DNA of 64,000 nucleotides from Hirundichthys speculiger (lineage: Eukaryota; Chordata; Actinopteri; Beloniformes; Exocoetidae), in contig JAGFBZ010001254.1 of the NCBI GenBank assembly GCA_018398805.1, positions 2,689,001 to 2,753,000 on the forward strand, given 5' to 3'. Positions 1-12,243 of this stretch are shown piece after piece. The notes beneath the pieces are model-generated. The model ran no database searches. It had not been told where the DNA came from and saw only the letters and a program-made list of their open reading frames with translations. The stretch's first letter is position 1, and the number at the start of each line of letters is the position of its first letter. A program made the position numbers and the translations under genes.

Positions 1-480
1 TTAAATTTATTATTCAGTCGTGGTATTTTAATCTTTATTCAAAAGAAAAGGGTTAAGGCTAATCACAGGCCAGCATGAGAGGTGCATGTAAAGCTTCTGA
101 TCATATTTTCCTTTGCTAACACCTTTATATTTGTTGCATTTGGTGATCAAGTTTCCCAGTCACCATGAGAACCCTGCCCTCCAGTTTCTGCAAAGCATTT
201 TTCTTGGCCTCGCAGCGTGGACGACACTGGCTGCTCTGGATTTGGTACGGCTGTGTGAAGACATTTTCAGCAGCGTTATCTGTGGCAGATTAGCAATGTA
301 AGGAAAGAGCCCTCGTTGTTGAATCTCTGCATTCCAGACCTGGAAGGACTGTCTGACCTCCAGCCGGCCGGAAAGATTGTTATCATTGACTGTTGAAATG
401 TAAATACCAGCGGGCTGTTCAACGTTCCAATAACAGTGTTCTGTTGGAATTCAAAATCAAGACAACCACGCAAATATCTT
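1..480. other. 3' flank of serpinh1, no assigned gene
   Basis: This stretch lies beyond the likely serpinh1 poly(A) site. Read on the minus strand it has AATAAA motifs at 35-40 and 6-11, so it could be a longer alternative serpinh1 3' UTR or the tail of another minus-strand transcript. One minus frame stays open from about 470 to 180, and a second from about 282 to 130. Neither resembles a family I recognise and neither has a clean exon structure. I make no gene call here. Confidence 0.3.
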
Positions 481-491
481 TTCATTACTTT

Positions 492-497
492 TATTGA
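492..497 (-). terminator. serpinh1: Likely serpinh1 polyadenylation signal
   Basis: TTTATT on the plus strand reads AATAAA on the minus strand. It would give serpinh1 a 3' UTR of roughly 630 bases (about 480-1119), a plausible size. Other AATAAA motifs at 35-40 and 6-11 could serve a longer form. The cleavage position is not visible from sequence alone. Confidence 0.55.
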
Positions 498-1119
498 AAA
501 AAAAAGAGAGAGAGAGAAAAGAACATCATTACAGAATCATACAATTCCAACAGCTTCTTTGTGGAAAATACCTGCTGCAGTCAAACGACACAATATGGCT
601 GGAAAGTGAGTATGAATGAAGAACCAGACATTTGCCACCTTTCCACAACAAGCTGAGCTCAAGCAGAGGAACGGTTCAGTGCAAACTGGAGGCAAAACAA
701 GCTAAGGAGTGCGGGCTGTAAGACAAGATAGTGCAAAGATCTTTTTTTTTCTTTAAACATTAAAGATAATGTAAGAAAACGCACATACGTGAGATGTGAT
801 TGGACCAACAGTTGCACAAGTGGGATGAAAAAAAGAATGGATCATACTTAATATAAGTATGTTGTTGTTCCAACTGATTTCAAATGTGAAAAAGATGGCA
901 CCTATTTTTTTTCTCTGGAAGCATTTGTGCAGAACTGCTCAAAGGTTTTAGTGTGTCTATGAACAGTGCGCTAAGATATGTTGTCCACAGATTGTCTGTT
1001 GGAATGTGCTCCTGAGGTAACAGTCACACCTTAAAGACACAACCACGCTAACACATACACACTTTCCTGACATGTTTTCACAAATATCAAAACTACCCAA
1101 CAGGATTCAAACATTAACA

Positions 1120-2858
1120 TTATAGCTCATCGCGCATCTTGTCCCCCTTAGGTCTGACCACCCTGCCGATGTACAGGATGGAGTTGGTCTTGTTGTCTTT
1201 CACCAGGAAGATGAAGGGGTGATCTACGTAGAAAAGCTTGGGGTTCCTCAGCTTCTCCGTGCCAAAGATGGAGGTGTCGAAGGGGTTTCCTTCAACGTCC
1301 AGCTCCAGGGCTGATGCGTGGAACACGTTTGAAAGGTAGAGGTCCTTCTTTCCTGAGATATTGGACAGGTCAGCCTTGGACTTGTCCACAGCTTCAGTCA
1401 GGCCCAGCTCTGCCAGGTGTTTCTGTAAAAAGACAAAAATATAGAATTGCTCAACTCTTTGAATCAATGTTTGATCTCTATAAATCCCTGATGTAACTGT
1501 ATGTTTTGACTGAGCCTTGTACCTGCAGATTGTGGCTGACTTCCAGGGAGATCTTAGGGAGGGAGATGGCTACGGCTTTGTTCTCCATCTTGCTGAGCCA
1601 AGTGTCCACCTGCTTCTTCGTCAGCAGTTTCTCCAGGCGTTCCAGAGGCTCCAGGTGATAGGGCATGATGAGGATCATGGAGGCCTGCTTCTTGCCCAGG
1701 GGCATGTTCAGCATATAGAAACGGTTCTCGGTGTCGTCATAGAAGTCATAAAGACCTGGACGGAGCAGGCACATCAGATTGTTTATCACGCATGCAGAAT
1801 CAGCCAAGAAGACATAACAAGATCAGAAGCAAAGATGATGAGGGGGAAACTCACCAGTGCGGTGCATCATGGGAACTCCAACAGTGAATGAGCGGGTAAC
1901 CAGGAAACCGCGGTTGTCGACCATTTTTTCATGGAATTTCTCATCCCAGTGGGCTGTGGGAAGAAAAACAAAACTCCAGTTACACATCTCCACAGGTTTC
2001 AGATGCGATTGGGCCGTTAGGTTCTGTCTCTTCATACTCACGCTTGAAAAACATGGCGTTGACAATCATGGCTCCGTCTGGGTTCTGCACATCCTTGGTG
2101 ACCTCAGGCAGCTTGCCGTTGGTGGATTTGGCCGCCCACTCGTTGATGGAGTTCACTGCGCTCCTCTTGTCTCTGAAGTTAATTTTGGAGTGGTCGTAGT
2201 TGTAGTGCTTCTTGCTCTTCTTCACGAACTCATCAGCGAAGGAGACAGAGCTAGGACCGTAGAGGCGGTTGTTGATCTTCCAGGTGGAGTTGCGGGTCTT
2301 GGCATCGCTCACCTGAGAAGAAGGACCACAAAAAAATTGTGACAAATCTGCAACACAGAAAGTTTAGGGGCCAAGGCATTAAAGTGGGTGTTCTCGTGGC
2401 CACAGGAAGGATGAAGGAGTAGGACAGGGAGCTGCTTACTTGAGAGAGGAGCTCTGACAGGCCTGTATGGATATGCTCGTCTTTGAGTTTGTCAGCTTTG
2501 AGGACAGTTTTGACCTGGGAGGCAGTGGAGGACTTCCCACCAAGAGCAACAATCCCCAGGGAGGAAGCCACCACAAGAGGAGAGACAACGATGTTCTCTG
2601 TGTCTTTGTCCTTTGCCACGGTGTGGTAGAGACTGAATAAGAGTCATAGGAAAAATATTAGTCTATGGTGGAAATCACCAGCATCACAACAGATTTATGC
2701 TACACGCGTAGCGCCATCATAGCAAAACATTTACCACACCTGAAGGCCAGATTGGCACTGTTTTCAGCCAGCGTGGTGGCATGGTTGCTCAGCTTCTTGT
2801 CCTCTGCAGAGGCCACGAAGGCCAGCAGACAAAGAGCGGCAAAGTTAGTCATCCACAT
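1120..2858 (-). CDS. serpinh1: Serpin H1 (Hsp47), collagen-specific ER chaperone
   Basis: Non-inhibitory serpin that binds procollagen triple helices in the ER and releases them in the cis-Golgi. There are six coding exons on the minus strand: 2858-2740, 2632-2440, 2312-2042, 1953-1855, 1755-1523 and 1422-1120. All junctions are GT-AG and in phase, giving 405 residues (human is about 418). Residues 1-18 form a hydrophobic signal peptide ending in VASA. The serpin body contains the family runs [26 protein letters not shown] and PHWDEKFH. The C-terminus is RDEL, the ER-retrieval signal characteristic of Hsp47, preceded by VRPKGDKM. Met1 was chosen because it follows a short leader after an acceptor at 2889; Met3 is an alternative. 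The reading frame is intact. Teleosts can carry two copies (serpinh1a and b), and I cannot say which this is. Confidence 0.97.
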
Positions 2859-3255
2859 CCTGTTTGTCTCCAAATGCAGCTGCTGCAGTCTGCAAGCAAA
2901 CAACACAAGAGAGGGACAAGGTCAACATAAACTCTGTGGTATCTATGGTTGGACTGTATTGTGCTATTCAAACCCCTATCTCAGAAAGACAATGCCAGCG
3001 CAAGGACTGCACTTGGAATGTGTAGGCGGAGCAGGCTGGGCGCAGCCCACACAGAAGCTTGGGAAAACCTCCATTTAGAGGCAGACATGTTCGGTGCCAC
3101 GTCAGCAGCAGAACTGAAGTACAGCTGAGTGCTGCTGTTCACTTAGAGTGAAGCTGTACGTAGATTCAGCGTTAAAACTTGATTCCCCTCACTTCTAAAC
3201 TGAAATTAACTCAAAATCTTCCAAACCTTTGACTTCCCCTTTAGAAATAACTTAC

Positions 3256-3390
3256 CAGCAGATCACTGTGAGAGCTATGCTATGTGATTTTGGTTACTTT
3301 TGGTTGCTGCACACTGAGCCGAGGAAGGGCGTGTGCCTGCAGACTACAGACTTCAAGTGCCAAATGCAAAGCCTCAGGGTGTAATATAAC
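3256..3390 (-). promoter_or_regulatory. serpinh1: Possible alternative serpinh1 promoter and first exon
   Basis: On the minus strand a TATATTA-like element at 3382-3390 is followed about 100 bases on by a strong donor (CTG then GTAAGT) with the exon ending at 3256. Mammalian SERPINH1 uses several noncoding first exons, so a second start here is plausible. There is no direct evidence of use. Confidence 0.25.
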
Positions 3391-4031
3391 CAGCTGCACT
3401 GGCATCCTGTTTCTCCCGCAGAACAATATCTTCTGCATCTCTGTTCTTGCATTTTAAAGACAAAGAAAATCACGGTCATGTTTTTAATACCTGGAGATGT
3501 TTTCATGTCTGCCATTTTCTTTCTGAAAAGACAAGAGGTGAATGTGGTAATCTCTACAGAGCAAGCAGTAAGAATATTCTCAGGCTCTGACAGAGACAGA
3601 CCTAATTTCTACCTTAACACGCTTCTATTAGACATGCAAACTTTTTTTTTTTTTTTCATTAGCTGTATGGCACCCATTCAACAAGCAGTTTGATGGTAAA
3701 GCAAAACACATTTCTGGAGGCCAGAGAGCTTCATCAGGCGCATGACCGGTTCTTTCCTGTAACTAATCTGAGCTGAAAGCTGGCAAATCAGTGACATGCA
3801 GAAAAGCTTGTTTCATCATTTTAGGAGAAACTGTAAGAAGATTTTAAAGCTCTACCAACAAGTCTGAGTCTGTTTTCCCCCGAATAAGCTGAAGAGAATA
3901 AGCAGCAGAATACAAACTAGTTCAAAAGGGGGGAAATGCTGAGCTGTAACTTTAAACCATGGAAACAAAGCTGTCCCTTCACCGTCTGCATTCTTTCCTG
4001 AAAACAAAGGCAGTTGTGTTCTAATCCTCAC

Positions 4032-4080
4032 CTGGCACTGGTTCGCAGGGTGTCTCCTCTCAGTCGTGTCCGCTGTGTGG
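4032..4080 (-). other. serpinh1: serpinh1 noncoding first exon (5' UTR)
   Basis: On the minus strand a good donor (GCCAG then GTGAGG) ends at 4032. A TATA element lies about 30 bases upstream of the inferred start near 4080. The exon would splice to the acceptor before 2889, and the second exon then supplies 31 bases of leader plus the start codon. The 5' end is inferred from TATA spacing only. Confidence 0.6.
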
Positions 4081-4107
4081 CCTGACTCTGACACGCTCTC
4101 CAGCTTC

Positions 4108-4136
4108 TATATATCCTTAGAGGGAATTTTCTAGAA
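4108..4136 (-). promoter_or_regulatory. serpinh1: serpinh1 promoter: TATA box and heat-shock element
   Basis: A TATATA stretch occupies 4108-4114. Ten bases further upstream is a perfect three-unit heat-shock element: GAA at 4124-4126, TTC at 4129-4131 and GAA at 4134-4136, with exactly two bases between units. HSF1 binds such alternating inverted units. Hsp47 is a known heat-inducible gene in vertebrates, so motif, spacing and gene identity agree. Confidence 0.75.
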
Positions 4137-4159
4137 GATGGGAATGGGATATTCAAATG

Positions 4160-7100
4160 AGGGTGTTGGAGTTTGCTCAGGAAGTTGGGAGTTGGGACGT
4201 CCCCCTGGAAATCACAGGGTGGACTGAGAGCTGAGAGTGGCTCAAGTTAACTCCTCCACACTGCTCTGGGATCAGTCTCAAAACTTTCCCACAAACAACT
4301 ACAGACAGAAAGACAGAGAAAATCTGATTTTTGGTCAGTCTCTGCTGATGATGTCTCTGCGCTGACTCAATCTTCCACTCTGATTTCAACAACCGTAAAA
4401 GAGAGATACTAAGCTCTGTTTTCACTTTGGAATAAGAACATTTTGTGCATGTATGTGTTGTGTCAAAGCTGTTTTTACAGTTGTTGGACGTCTAAGGTAA
4501 TTAGTTTTTCTGTAACACCACCCCTCTGCATTTTCAGCAGACAGGAAGTCCCTGAATGGATTCATTGTTCCCAAGAAGAAAGCTGGAAGTGTGTTTGGGT
4601 CTAAAAATCTGACTAAGCCCACTTTAAAAGTTTTTTTTTTCTTTATCAGTACCATTCATGCCTGACAGAATCTGCAAGATCTCCAGCCCTGCCCCCGCCC
4701 CCACATTGCCACGTGTGCTGCTCATTGCATTGAGGCTAAAAGATGGGGGTGCACAGTCGTAAATACTGACGTGTCCCAACCAGGACCCCCCTCCTTAACT
4801 TTTGTGAAAACACTCTCCAAGAGAATCAGAATAAAAAAACAGTTTCTTGAACCTAATAAAGATGTTGGGTTTTTATTTTAACACGTAACACGTTTGATGC
4901 TTGTATCATATTAAAATGGTACTCTAAGATTGCATTCTCTTTCTTCTTTTTCTTTTTTTTAGTCTTTATAAAGAAGATAATGAAGACAAGAAGACAAAAA
5001 TATTATTATTATTATTATATATGCTAAGTTATCTAACATGGACTATAACAAGATGAAGCAGGGCTTGTGATGCCAAGCACATGTGATAACTGTGTATTGC
5101 ATAAGCTATTAAACTACTGATCCTAGTGACACCACGTCTCTTCTACCAGTGGATTTCCATTCGTCTCCTAATTCTCTGAGTCCTCTTGTTTGAAAGTTCA
5201 CTCCTAATTGTCCGAACATGCCTGCTCATGCTTGCCCTTTTGCAGTGATACATTTCATGGAGCTTCCAGAACATTCTACAGAAGTTCTGCAAAAGGGAAA
5301 ACAAATGCCCCTCAAAGACTAACTCCATAAACCAATTATGGCTGTTTTTTTGTCATAAGATACAGACGCTGGTCTCAGGAAATGTAGCAGTGCAGCTGAT
5401 GTATGATATCTAACAAATGAGCCCATGGCATTTAATCCCCCCTGAAACACACACACAGATAAACCTCGTCTGCACCCCCATCCCTGCAGGGGATGTTTGT
5501 TAAGAAAGGCCACAGTTTACGATGAAATTCCTCTGCTTTTCCAGAGTGATGGCAACTCCTGGCTAAATCTATAATCTTTTTTTTTTTTTTAAATGTAGTC
5601 CTGCATTGACTATCTTTTGAGATAAACAGGCACGGTCATACAAATAGGGGAAAAAAAAGAAGCCCATGGGCAGAGGATATTTAAGTGGATGGATTTTTGG
5701 CTGACGGATGAAACAATCAGATAATCAGAAGATAAATTATCTCATTTCCCTTTGGGGACTGATAAAGTGCTGTTGAGCTGAAAGTAATTATTATTATTTT
5801 TCTTCAGGAAAAGGTTCCTGTTACACAAAGAGAAGGGTTCTCTCTGTTTTTTGCTAAAAACAGTGACACATTCACCTTTGACATAGAGTATCAAATGAGA
5901 GGTGGCTGAGCATGACTTTACAGCACATGATGCAACATTTCAAAAAAGTAAAAGTCCCTCTGAAGATGTAGTTTGAGGGAGCTCGATGAAGTCAGGCACG
6001 TGTCAAGCAGATTTTCACGAGTAGGGCGGAGCTATTCTTACATAACTTGAGAAAAGAAATGCTATTTGAGGAAAGAAGCCCATGCAACAACTGGACGTCA
6101 TTGCTCCATCCTCAGCACCAGGATCAGGAACTTTCCTTCAGTTTTGGGGTTTTCTTTTGAAAACCTTGGTTAATCTTTAGCCTATAAATATGGATTTAAA
6201 TGCTAGACTTCAATTTGTATTAGGCTGACAGAAAAGCAAAACTTTTTTTAAAAGAGGATTGTGGGAGAAATGAGGTAATGAGATTTATTTTCATGACTGG
6301 TTCTGCAGGATGAAGAAGCTCAGAGTCAAAGTGTTCCTCCTGCAGCTGTATTTAGAATTCCTGAGGACAGACATTTGTGGGGGTTGTGAACAAGCAGGAC
6401 TTCAATTACTGTCCTGCTGCAACAAACAGCAGCTGCCAAAAGGCTTTCTGAGCACCCTCCTTCCTGTTTATCTCTTCCTGACGTGTAAGTGTTCTTCCTC
6501 CATATAGATTCCAAAACTGTTTACTCGCTCCAGTGTAGGCTTAAGTTTATCAAAGTCTGTTTACATTTCTCACAAATAACTGACAAAAAAAAAAAAAATT
6601 CTTTCTGATTCAGGAATGCTAAGAAAGTAAGAAAATACAAGCTTTTCTCCCAGCATCTGCTGAAGGCATGAGTCTACGCGGAGGAAAAGGTTGAACACAT
6701 AGAGGGTGCAGGAAGTAGAGCACAGCTGCCCAGAAGACCATGACGCAAGACCAGAAGAGTGTTTCTGCTCCGCTGTGTGATGTAACTTCTGATGTTGTGT
6801 CCGAGTGATGCCAGCTATCCAATCATATAGTTTTTTTAGCTGTGTGGATGTGTGTTGCCTATCTAAGATACCACCTTATAATATCTTGTTGTTTTTTTTT
6901 TTTGGTTTTTTTTTGAATGATGCAAACATTTAAAAGGATGCAAAAATTTGTTTTACAAACAATCAGCATTTCAGTTTTTGCAAGTTTCTGACACTGAAAC
7001 TGGGTTCTAAACTTTGTTTGAATGTTTGGGGCTTGTTTTTTTGCAGACATGCAGTAGAGTTGCAATGTCACATGTCCACAGCTGCAATTAAAAACTGTAC

Positions 7101-9211
7101 AGTAGCTCGAACCTGCCCCCTGGTGGTGAAATATTGAAAGTGTCATAAATTATGCTTTTCTCATTGTGATTAAAGTCTCATCAGAAATAACATTTAATAT
7201 TTTGACACTGAAAATATTCAAAAATATTATTCCAGGGTTTCTCTGAAAAAATTGATGAATTTTCCAGAACAAGAGATGGAAAAAAATGGAAAAAATATAT
7301 ATTTTTAAATATAATAGATAAAAGTTTTACATTTAAACAAACTCAAAACAAATAAGGTGGCTTGGATGCAGCCTTTTATCTAAACAAAGAATCAATCATT
7401 TAAATTATTAACCCAACTCACCACAGACAAAGTTGTGTATTACTGCCTGACTGCCACTAGATGGCGAAAGAAGCAACCAAATAAATCACATCCTCACATC
7501 ACAAGTCATGATTTTCCATGACGACCTCTTAGATTAGCATTAGTAAACATGGAAACATCATGAAATCATATGTGAGCTCTCTATGATGTTTCTCAAAAAC
7601 AAATGTGAAGATAGTCAGGCAACAGGTTTAAAAAACTATTAACATTTAGGCATTTTACTTTGCTTGTAATTTCTTCATTGCAAAATATAATGGCAAGTAA
7701 AATCTAAAACTGAGCCATTCCAAAAATCAGCTTCCTACCATCTCTACAAGTGACTGCTGTTCTGATCGCTCCCAGCCCTCAGAAAAGATCACAGCCTGCT
7801 GTGAAATTCCAGCAGACATTCAAAGTCAGAACAAACTGCAAAAGTGGCATTGGGACAATACCCTCTATGTCGTTATCCTTCCAAATTCTTTCATGCCTTC
7901 TCAATGAAAGAAGCACTTTGCCTGATCCTGCTGCGTTATGTAACATCACCTGCAGAGAAAACCCCTGCCAGCCCTGCTAACCTCCCTGGTTGTGGATGTA
8001 AGTTGGCATTTCAAAAAGGGTGGAGTTCAAAACAAAGCTAAACAGCTGGAGCTCCTGACTAATGCCAGCCTGTGGGGAGAGGTAGCAGAGAAACCCGGGT
8101 CAGCCACATCAAACAGGGATACCGTATGTCAACGGAAATCATCCTGAGAGGAACATTTCCCTTGCTCCCCCACATGTAGGTGCACCTGCAGAGACAGAGT
8201 CAAGGTGTGTGAACTGAACGGATGGTAGGCAACTTATACACAGTTAACATCTAATTCAAATAGATCAGTGGCAGACTCTTAAACTGATGTTTGGTCAGAA
8301 TAATCTAGACTCATTTCTGGACAACAGTCAGAGAAAAAGGCATTTATATGAGCGGAGCAAATCTACCACCATGTAATGATGCTTTTCATCCTCAGTATTA
8401 TCAGGATGCTTTAGTTCTGATTACAGTCTAATCAAACATGCCTTAACTTGTAAGCACACGTGAACACACAAGAATCTCCACGAGATGCTTATGTATCTGA
8501 AATCATCAGTGCAATAAGTGTTTGTTTCATGCTGAATGTGAAAATGACAATCCTTTTCAATTTGATCCTCGACAAGTTGATGAAAAAATGTCAGTAGTTC
8601 AGACAAACAGTTCTGTTGATCTTGAATATGGTGGAAGAACTTCACAGAGTGTATCAGTGTTTGCCGATGACTCATTTCACACACTGAGAGACCTGTCATT
8701 GTCTAACATGATGATCACTGTCTGCACAAGTGTTCTCAGGCACAGCAAATACCGGGATATTTCTGTGAGTGGCAAAAAAAAAAAGAAACATTAGTAACTT
8801 ATCCAATCTGGCACAAAGGAAAATGAAGATGAAACTAGACATGTGACTTTGTGCTCCCGTATTTAATATGTACAGTTGATCGAAAGGCAGTAGGAGACGT
8901 CATACAGTGGAAAGTTGTCTGTTTAATGAAACTAGGGCCTAAGCCAGTCTTTTACATGGCAAAGACCAAAAACCAAAGACTTTTTTTTTCAGTCCTTTGA
9001 ACTGCAGTGGGAGTTCTGGGTTTCAGATTCAGACTTTGATTAAATCTTATGTGCACAGTCACCACAGTGTGTCTCTTGCTGTGTCCAAAATATAAAATTG
9101 TGACTAAAAAAAGGTTATGTCAGTGTTGATCTAACACAAAAACCCCTTCTAGTTCATCAATCATTCATTTATTTCTGCATTTCTTTTTTTTTTGCAAATT
9201 GACCCCCCCCC

Positions 9212-9242
<31 letters not shown>

Positions 9243-9689
9243 ACACACACGCTCAAAATCCACTAGCACTATGTGGATCCTTATACCGAATCAGATACAC
9301 CATGAATTATGTGCTTATGACTGCAGGTGGGCGTGGCCATGATAAAATCAATCAGGTTCTTTAATGACTCATCAGACACTAAAGTCCTCTGGTAGTTTTC
9401 CTAATGTACTTACCTGGAGGCAGTGATGGAAATGAACATCCACACCCTAACAATAATAAACCCATAAAATGATCTCGCCTAATCGAAGGGAACCATCAAT
9501 CTCTAATTTAATCACTAGCAAGACAAAGAAAATGTACAGGCTAACTTTGGTGGAAGAAAATACTATAATTTAACACATTTGCTCATTTTAAGTAACCTAC
9601 AATTTATTCAGATGTGTTTATGTATTTATTTATTCTGTCAAGATTGTTAATTAGGCCTCCATCAGTGAGGTAATGCCGTACAGATTACA
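4160..9689. other. Intergenic DNA between divergent serpinh1 and gdpd5
   Basis: About 5.5 kb separates the two divergent promoters. The open frames here are short, overlap in opposing frames and match nothing I recognise. There are A/T runs, a short ATT repeat near 5004-5018 and the C/CA tract listed separately. I see no gene, RNA gene or clear transposon boundary. Confidence 0.6.
9203..9250. repeat. Poly-C tract followed by (CA)n microsatellite
   Basis: A run of 26 C residues (9203-9228) passes directly into about 11 AC units. Poly-C runs of this length are prone to slippage and sequencing error, so the exact length is uncertain. Confidence 0.95.
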
Positions 9690-10376
9690 CACTGATAAAA
9701 CTGTTTGGGCCGCGTTCACGATGCATCGATTTTATTTCAATCCACTGACAAAAAAGGGCAAACAGATTACAGCAAAGTGTACTGTTTGTCTCCAATCTGC
9801 TGACACGAACTTTTAAGATTTTTTTCCCCCGTTTCTTGGGATTATAGACGCGTTTAAACGCGTGTTGAAACAGCGTTAACGACTGTAATGCTTGAAAGCT
9901 GCACAGCAGCCTTATAACCGAGTCTCCCCTGAACCCGGAGAGCGAGAGTATAATAAGTGAGCCCGGTGACGCTCCCTCGGTGTAATGGGAGGGCTGGAGA
10001 TAAAAACACACTCCTCCCACCGCTCACCACATGGAATTAGTCCGTTGGTGAACGTATTTTTGCTCACACAGAGGAGAAGAGGCGGTTATTACCTACAGGC
10101 ACAAAGCAGGAGACGAGACTTCTTTCACTCGGACCGAAACCACTGACATAGTCGGCACTGACCCGGCTCTTTTCTGTTTTGTTTTCGCGGTTTAAGAAAA
10201 AAAAAAGAGAGAGAAAATCCGCCCAGTCAGCATTTGCCGGTGTGGCGCCCATCTCTCACCTCTTATCGTCTACACCGGCTGTCCCCGTTTGTGCCCCGAG
10301 CGGGGAGAGCCTCAACTTTTACCCCGGACCTCCGAGCGAACTTAAACAGACAGAAGCGGTGGCAGCCCTCGGACAG
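9690..10376 (+). promoter_or_regulatory. gdpd5: gdpd5 CpG-rich promoter and noncoding exon 1
   Basis: Local GC and CpG density rises sharply compared with the AT-rich flanks. The block ends at a consensus donor (GGACAG then GTGAGTG), with the exon ending at 10376. The next compatible exon begins at 25296 and carries the gdpd5 start codon, so this is the best candidate 5' UTR exon, with an intron of about 14.9 kb. There is no convincing TATA box. The transcription start is probably within about 10000-10080 but cannot be fixed. Confidence 0.6.
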
Positions 10377-11611
10377 GTGAGTGTGGAACCGTATGGTTTG
10401 CTTGTCTTGTTTATTGTACAGAAGAAAGTTGACATGCACGTTCCCGCAGTATGTTATTTACAACAACACATTACAGTCAGATATCTTTGAGTGTGGCCCT
10501 GGAAAATTCCTCATAACCATGGTAACGGTAGCTAACGTTCCTGTAACGTGGCTGTAGTGAAACACAAGGTCGCGCGCCCGAAGAGCCTGTTTAGAATTGA
10601 GTGGTCTATTCATTCTACTAGTCACACTGATGATGTTATTATTGATCAGTGGCTTTTAGGTCAAAGCTTCCTAGTCATTGGTGGTCTCGCGGGCTCAGAG
10701 ACACGGGACACGCCCATATTGTGGTATTTAATGAAATCTAGAGTTGACCTCTTCAAAGCTCTGGGGTTGATTCATTTACCTGAGTCATTAATTCATTTTT
10801 GTTAAGTAGATGACACTGCAATTCTACAAATTCTACAAAAGGTCTTACAGAGTACATAATTATTTGTTAGATTACACCACATTACATCACAGAAAGTTCT
10901 ATTATCTGGAAAATTAATCTGTTGGACAGGATCAATTTGGTCCACTGTCTTTAACTGTTTGGACTCTTGACTGCAGTAATACTCCCTCATAACCTACTAA
11001 TACTATAAACTTACTAATGATCTGCCTAAACAGTTAATACCTGCTTGTTTTTGTTCAGAGTTCCAGCTGACAAACGTGACATTGACAACATAAAAAGCAA
11101 CTTTTGCCAAATGCATGTAAATAGTTCTCAAGGGATTAAAATCTGTTTATTCAGAGTTTTGGTGGATGGCTGAGTCAGGATGAGCCAAGACTTTGAAAAG
11201 TGACTATGTAAGGTTTTTCTCTTCTTTCTTTCTCTCTCTCTCTTTAATGCTTTTAAAACAGTAATTAATTAGGTAGCTTTGAAGAGGAATTGATTTGAGC
11301 GCTGAATACTGTATGCATGTTGCCTATAAAGTAAGTTTAGGAACACTCAAGGTTTTGGGTGCAGGCAGCATTATGAAAACATTTCCAGGTCATGACATTG
11401 AGACCAGAGACTCATATTGTAGCCTCTGCCATTTGAGAAAATAAATATTGTTCTTCACATTCATTTTAGCTGGAGCTGAGGGAATTAGTAAATTATACAG
11501 CTATTGATGTTTCCAGGGCAGCAGGTCTATATAGAGTTGCTTTAAATGAACCTGAAGGTTTATTTAGAAATTTTAAGAGTGCTTTAACGATCAGCTTTGA
11601 TTTAGAAGTTT

Positions 11612-11700
11612 TAGAATAGAATAGAAATGTCTTTATTGTCATTGTATCCAGGGGGGTACAACGAAATTCAGTTTTATTTATTGGAGAAAATGCAATAAAA
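11612..11700 (+). repeat. LINE-like 3' tail fragment
   Basis: The sequence contains 'tctttattgtcattgta' followed by 'acaacgaaatt', the signature of a very common fish interspersed repeat tail. The family name is not certain, and only this short 3' piece is recognisable. Confidence 0.55.
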
Positions 11701-12243
11701 GTGTGCAGTTTCGTGGGTCAGAACTGGTCCAAACGGGAAGGAATCCAGTGCAGTTTATGCTGAAACCCACTCAGTACTTACTGATTATTGACTGTTGTTG
11801 AGAGTTGGAAGCATCTTTTAAATTTGTGCATACTATTACTGATTTAAAAATCCATTTTGTTTTCCTGATGCTTTCTTGCCATTCCTTTTATTGTGGGGGT
11901 AAGACTAAGTAAATGCAAAAGCTTATAAAACATTTGTTAGTCTCACATACTAGGGGAAACACATCTGGTTGATCTGTCAAAGAGGTGTGGAATTATCCAG
12001 AGGGGGAATGAGTCAGAGTTGACTCATATTTTTTTTTGTTTTTTTGTTATTGTCAGAGTTGAATCTGACATCACACAGAAGGGGAATAAGAAAATACTGG
12101 AACCTGGGAGGTCAAGTCTAGCTTTCTTCAACACATCTGTTGCTAATTGACAACAACTTCAACGGTTGCCACCTTGTTAATGTTGTGGAATTGGTATGAC
12201 ATTCACACCCTCCGTGGTGACCACTGCAAAAGACAGACATTGG

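Noticed and set aside
1857..2342. 161-residue plus-strand frame opposite serpinh1
   Set aside because: It is the antisense shadow of serpinh1 coding exons and crosses their introns.
10179..10490. 103-residue frame crossing gdpd5 exon 1
   Set aside because: It runs through the exon 1 donor into the intron; gdpd5's conserved N-terminus is encoded in exon 2, so exon 1 is treated as 5' UTR.
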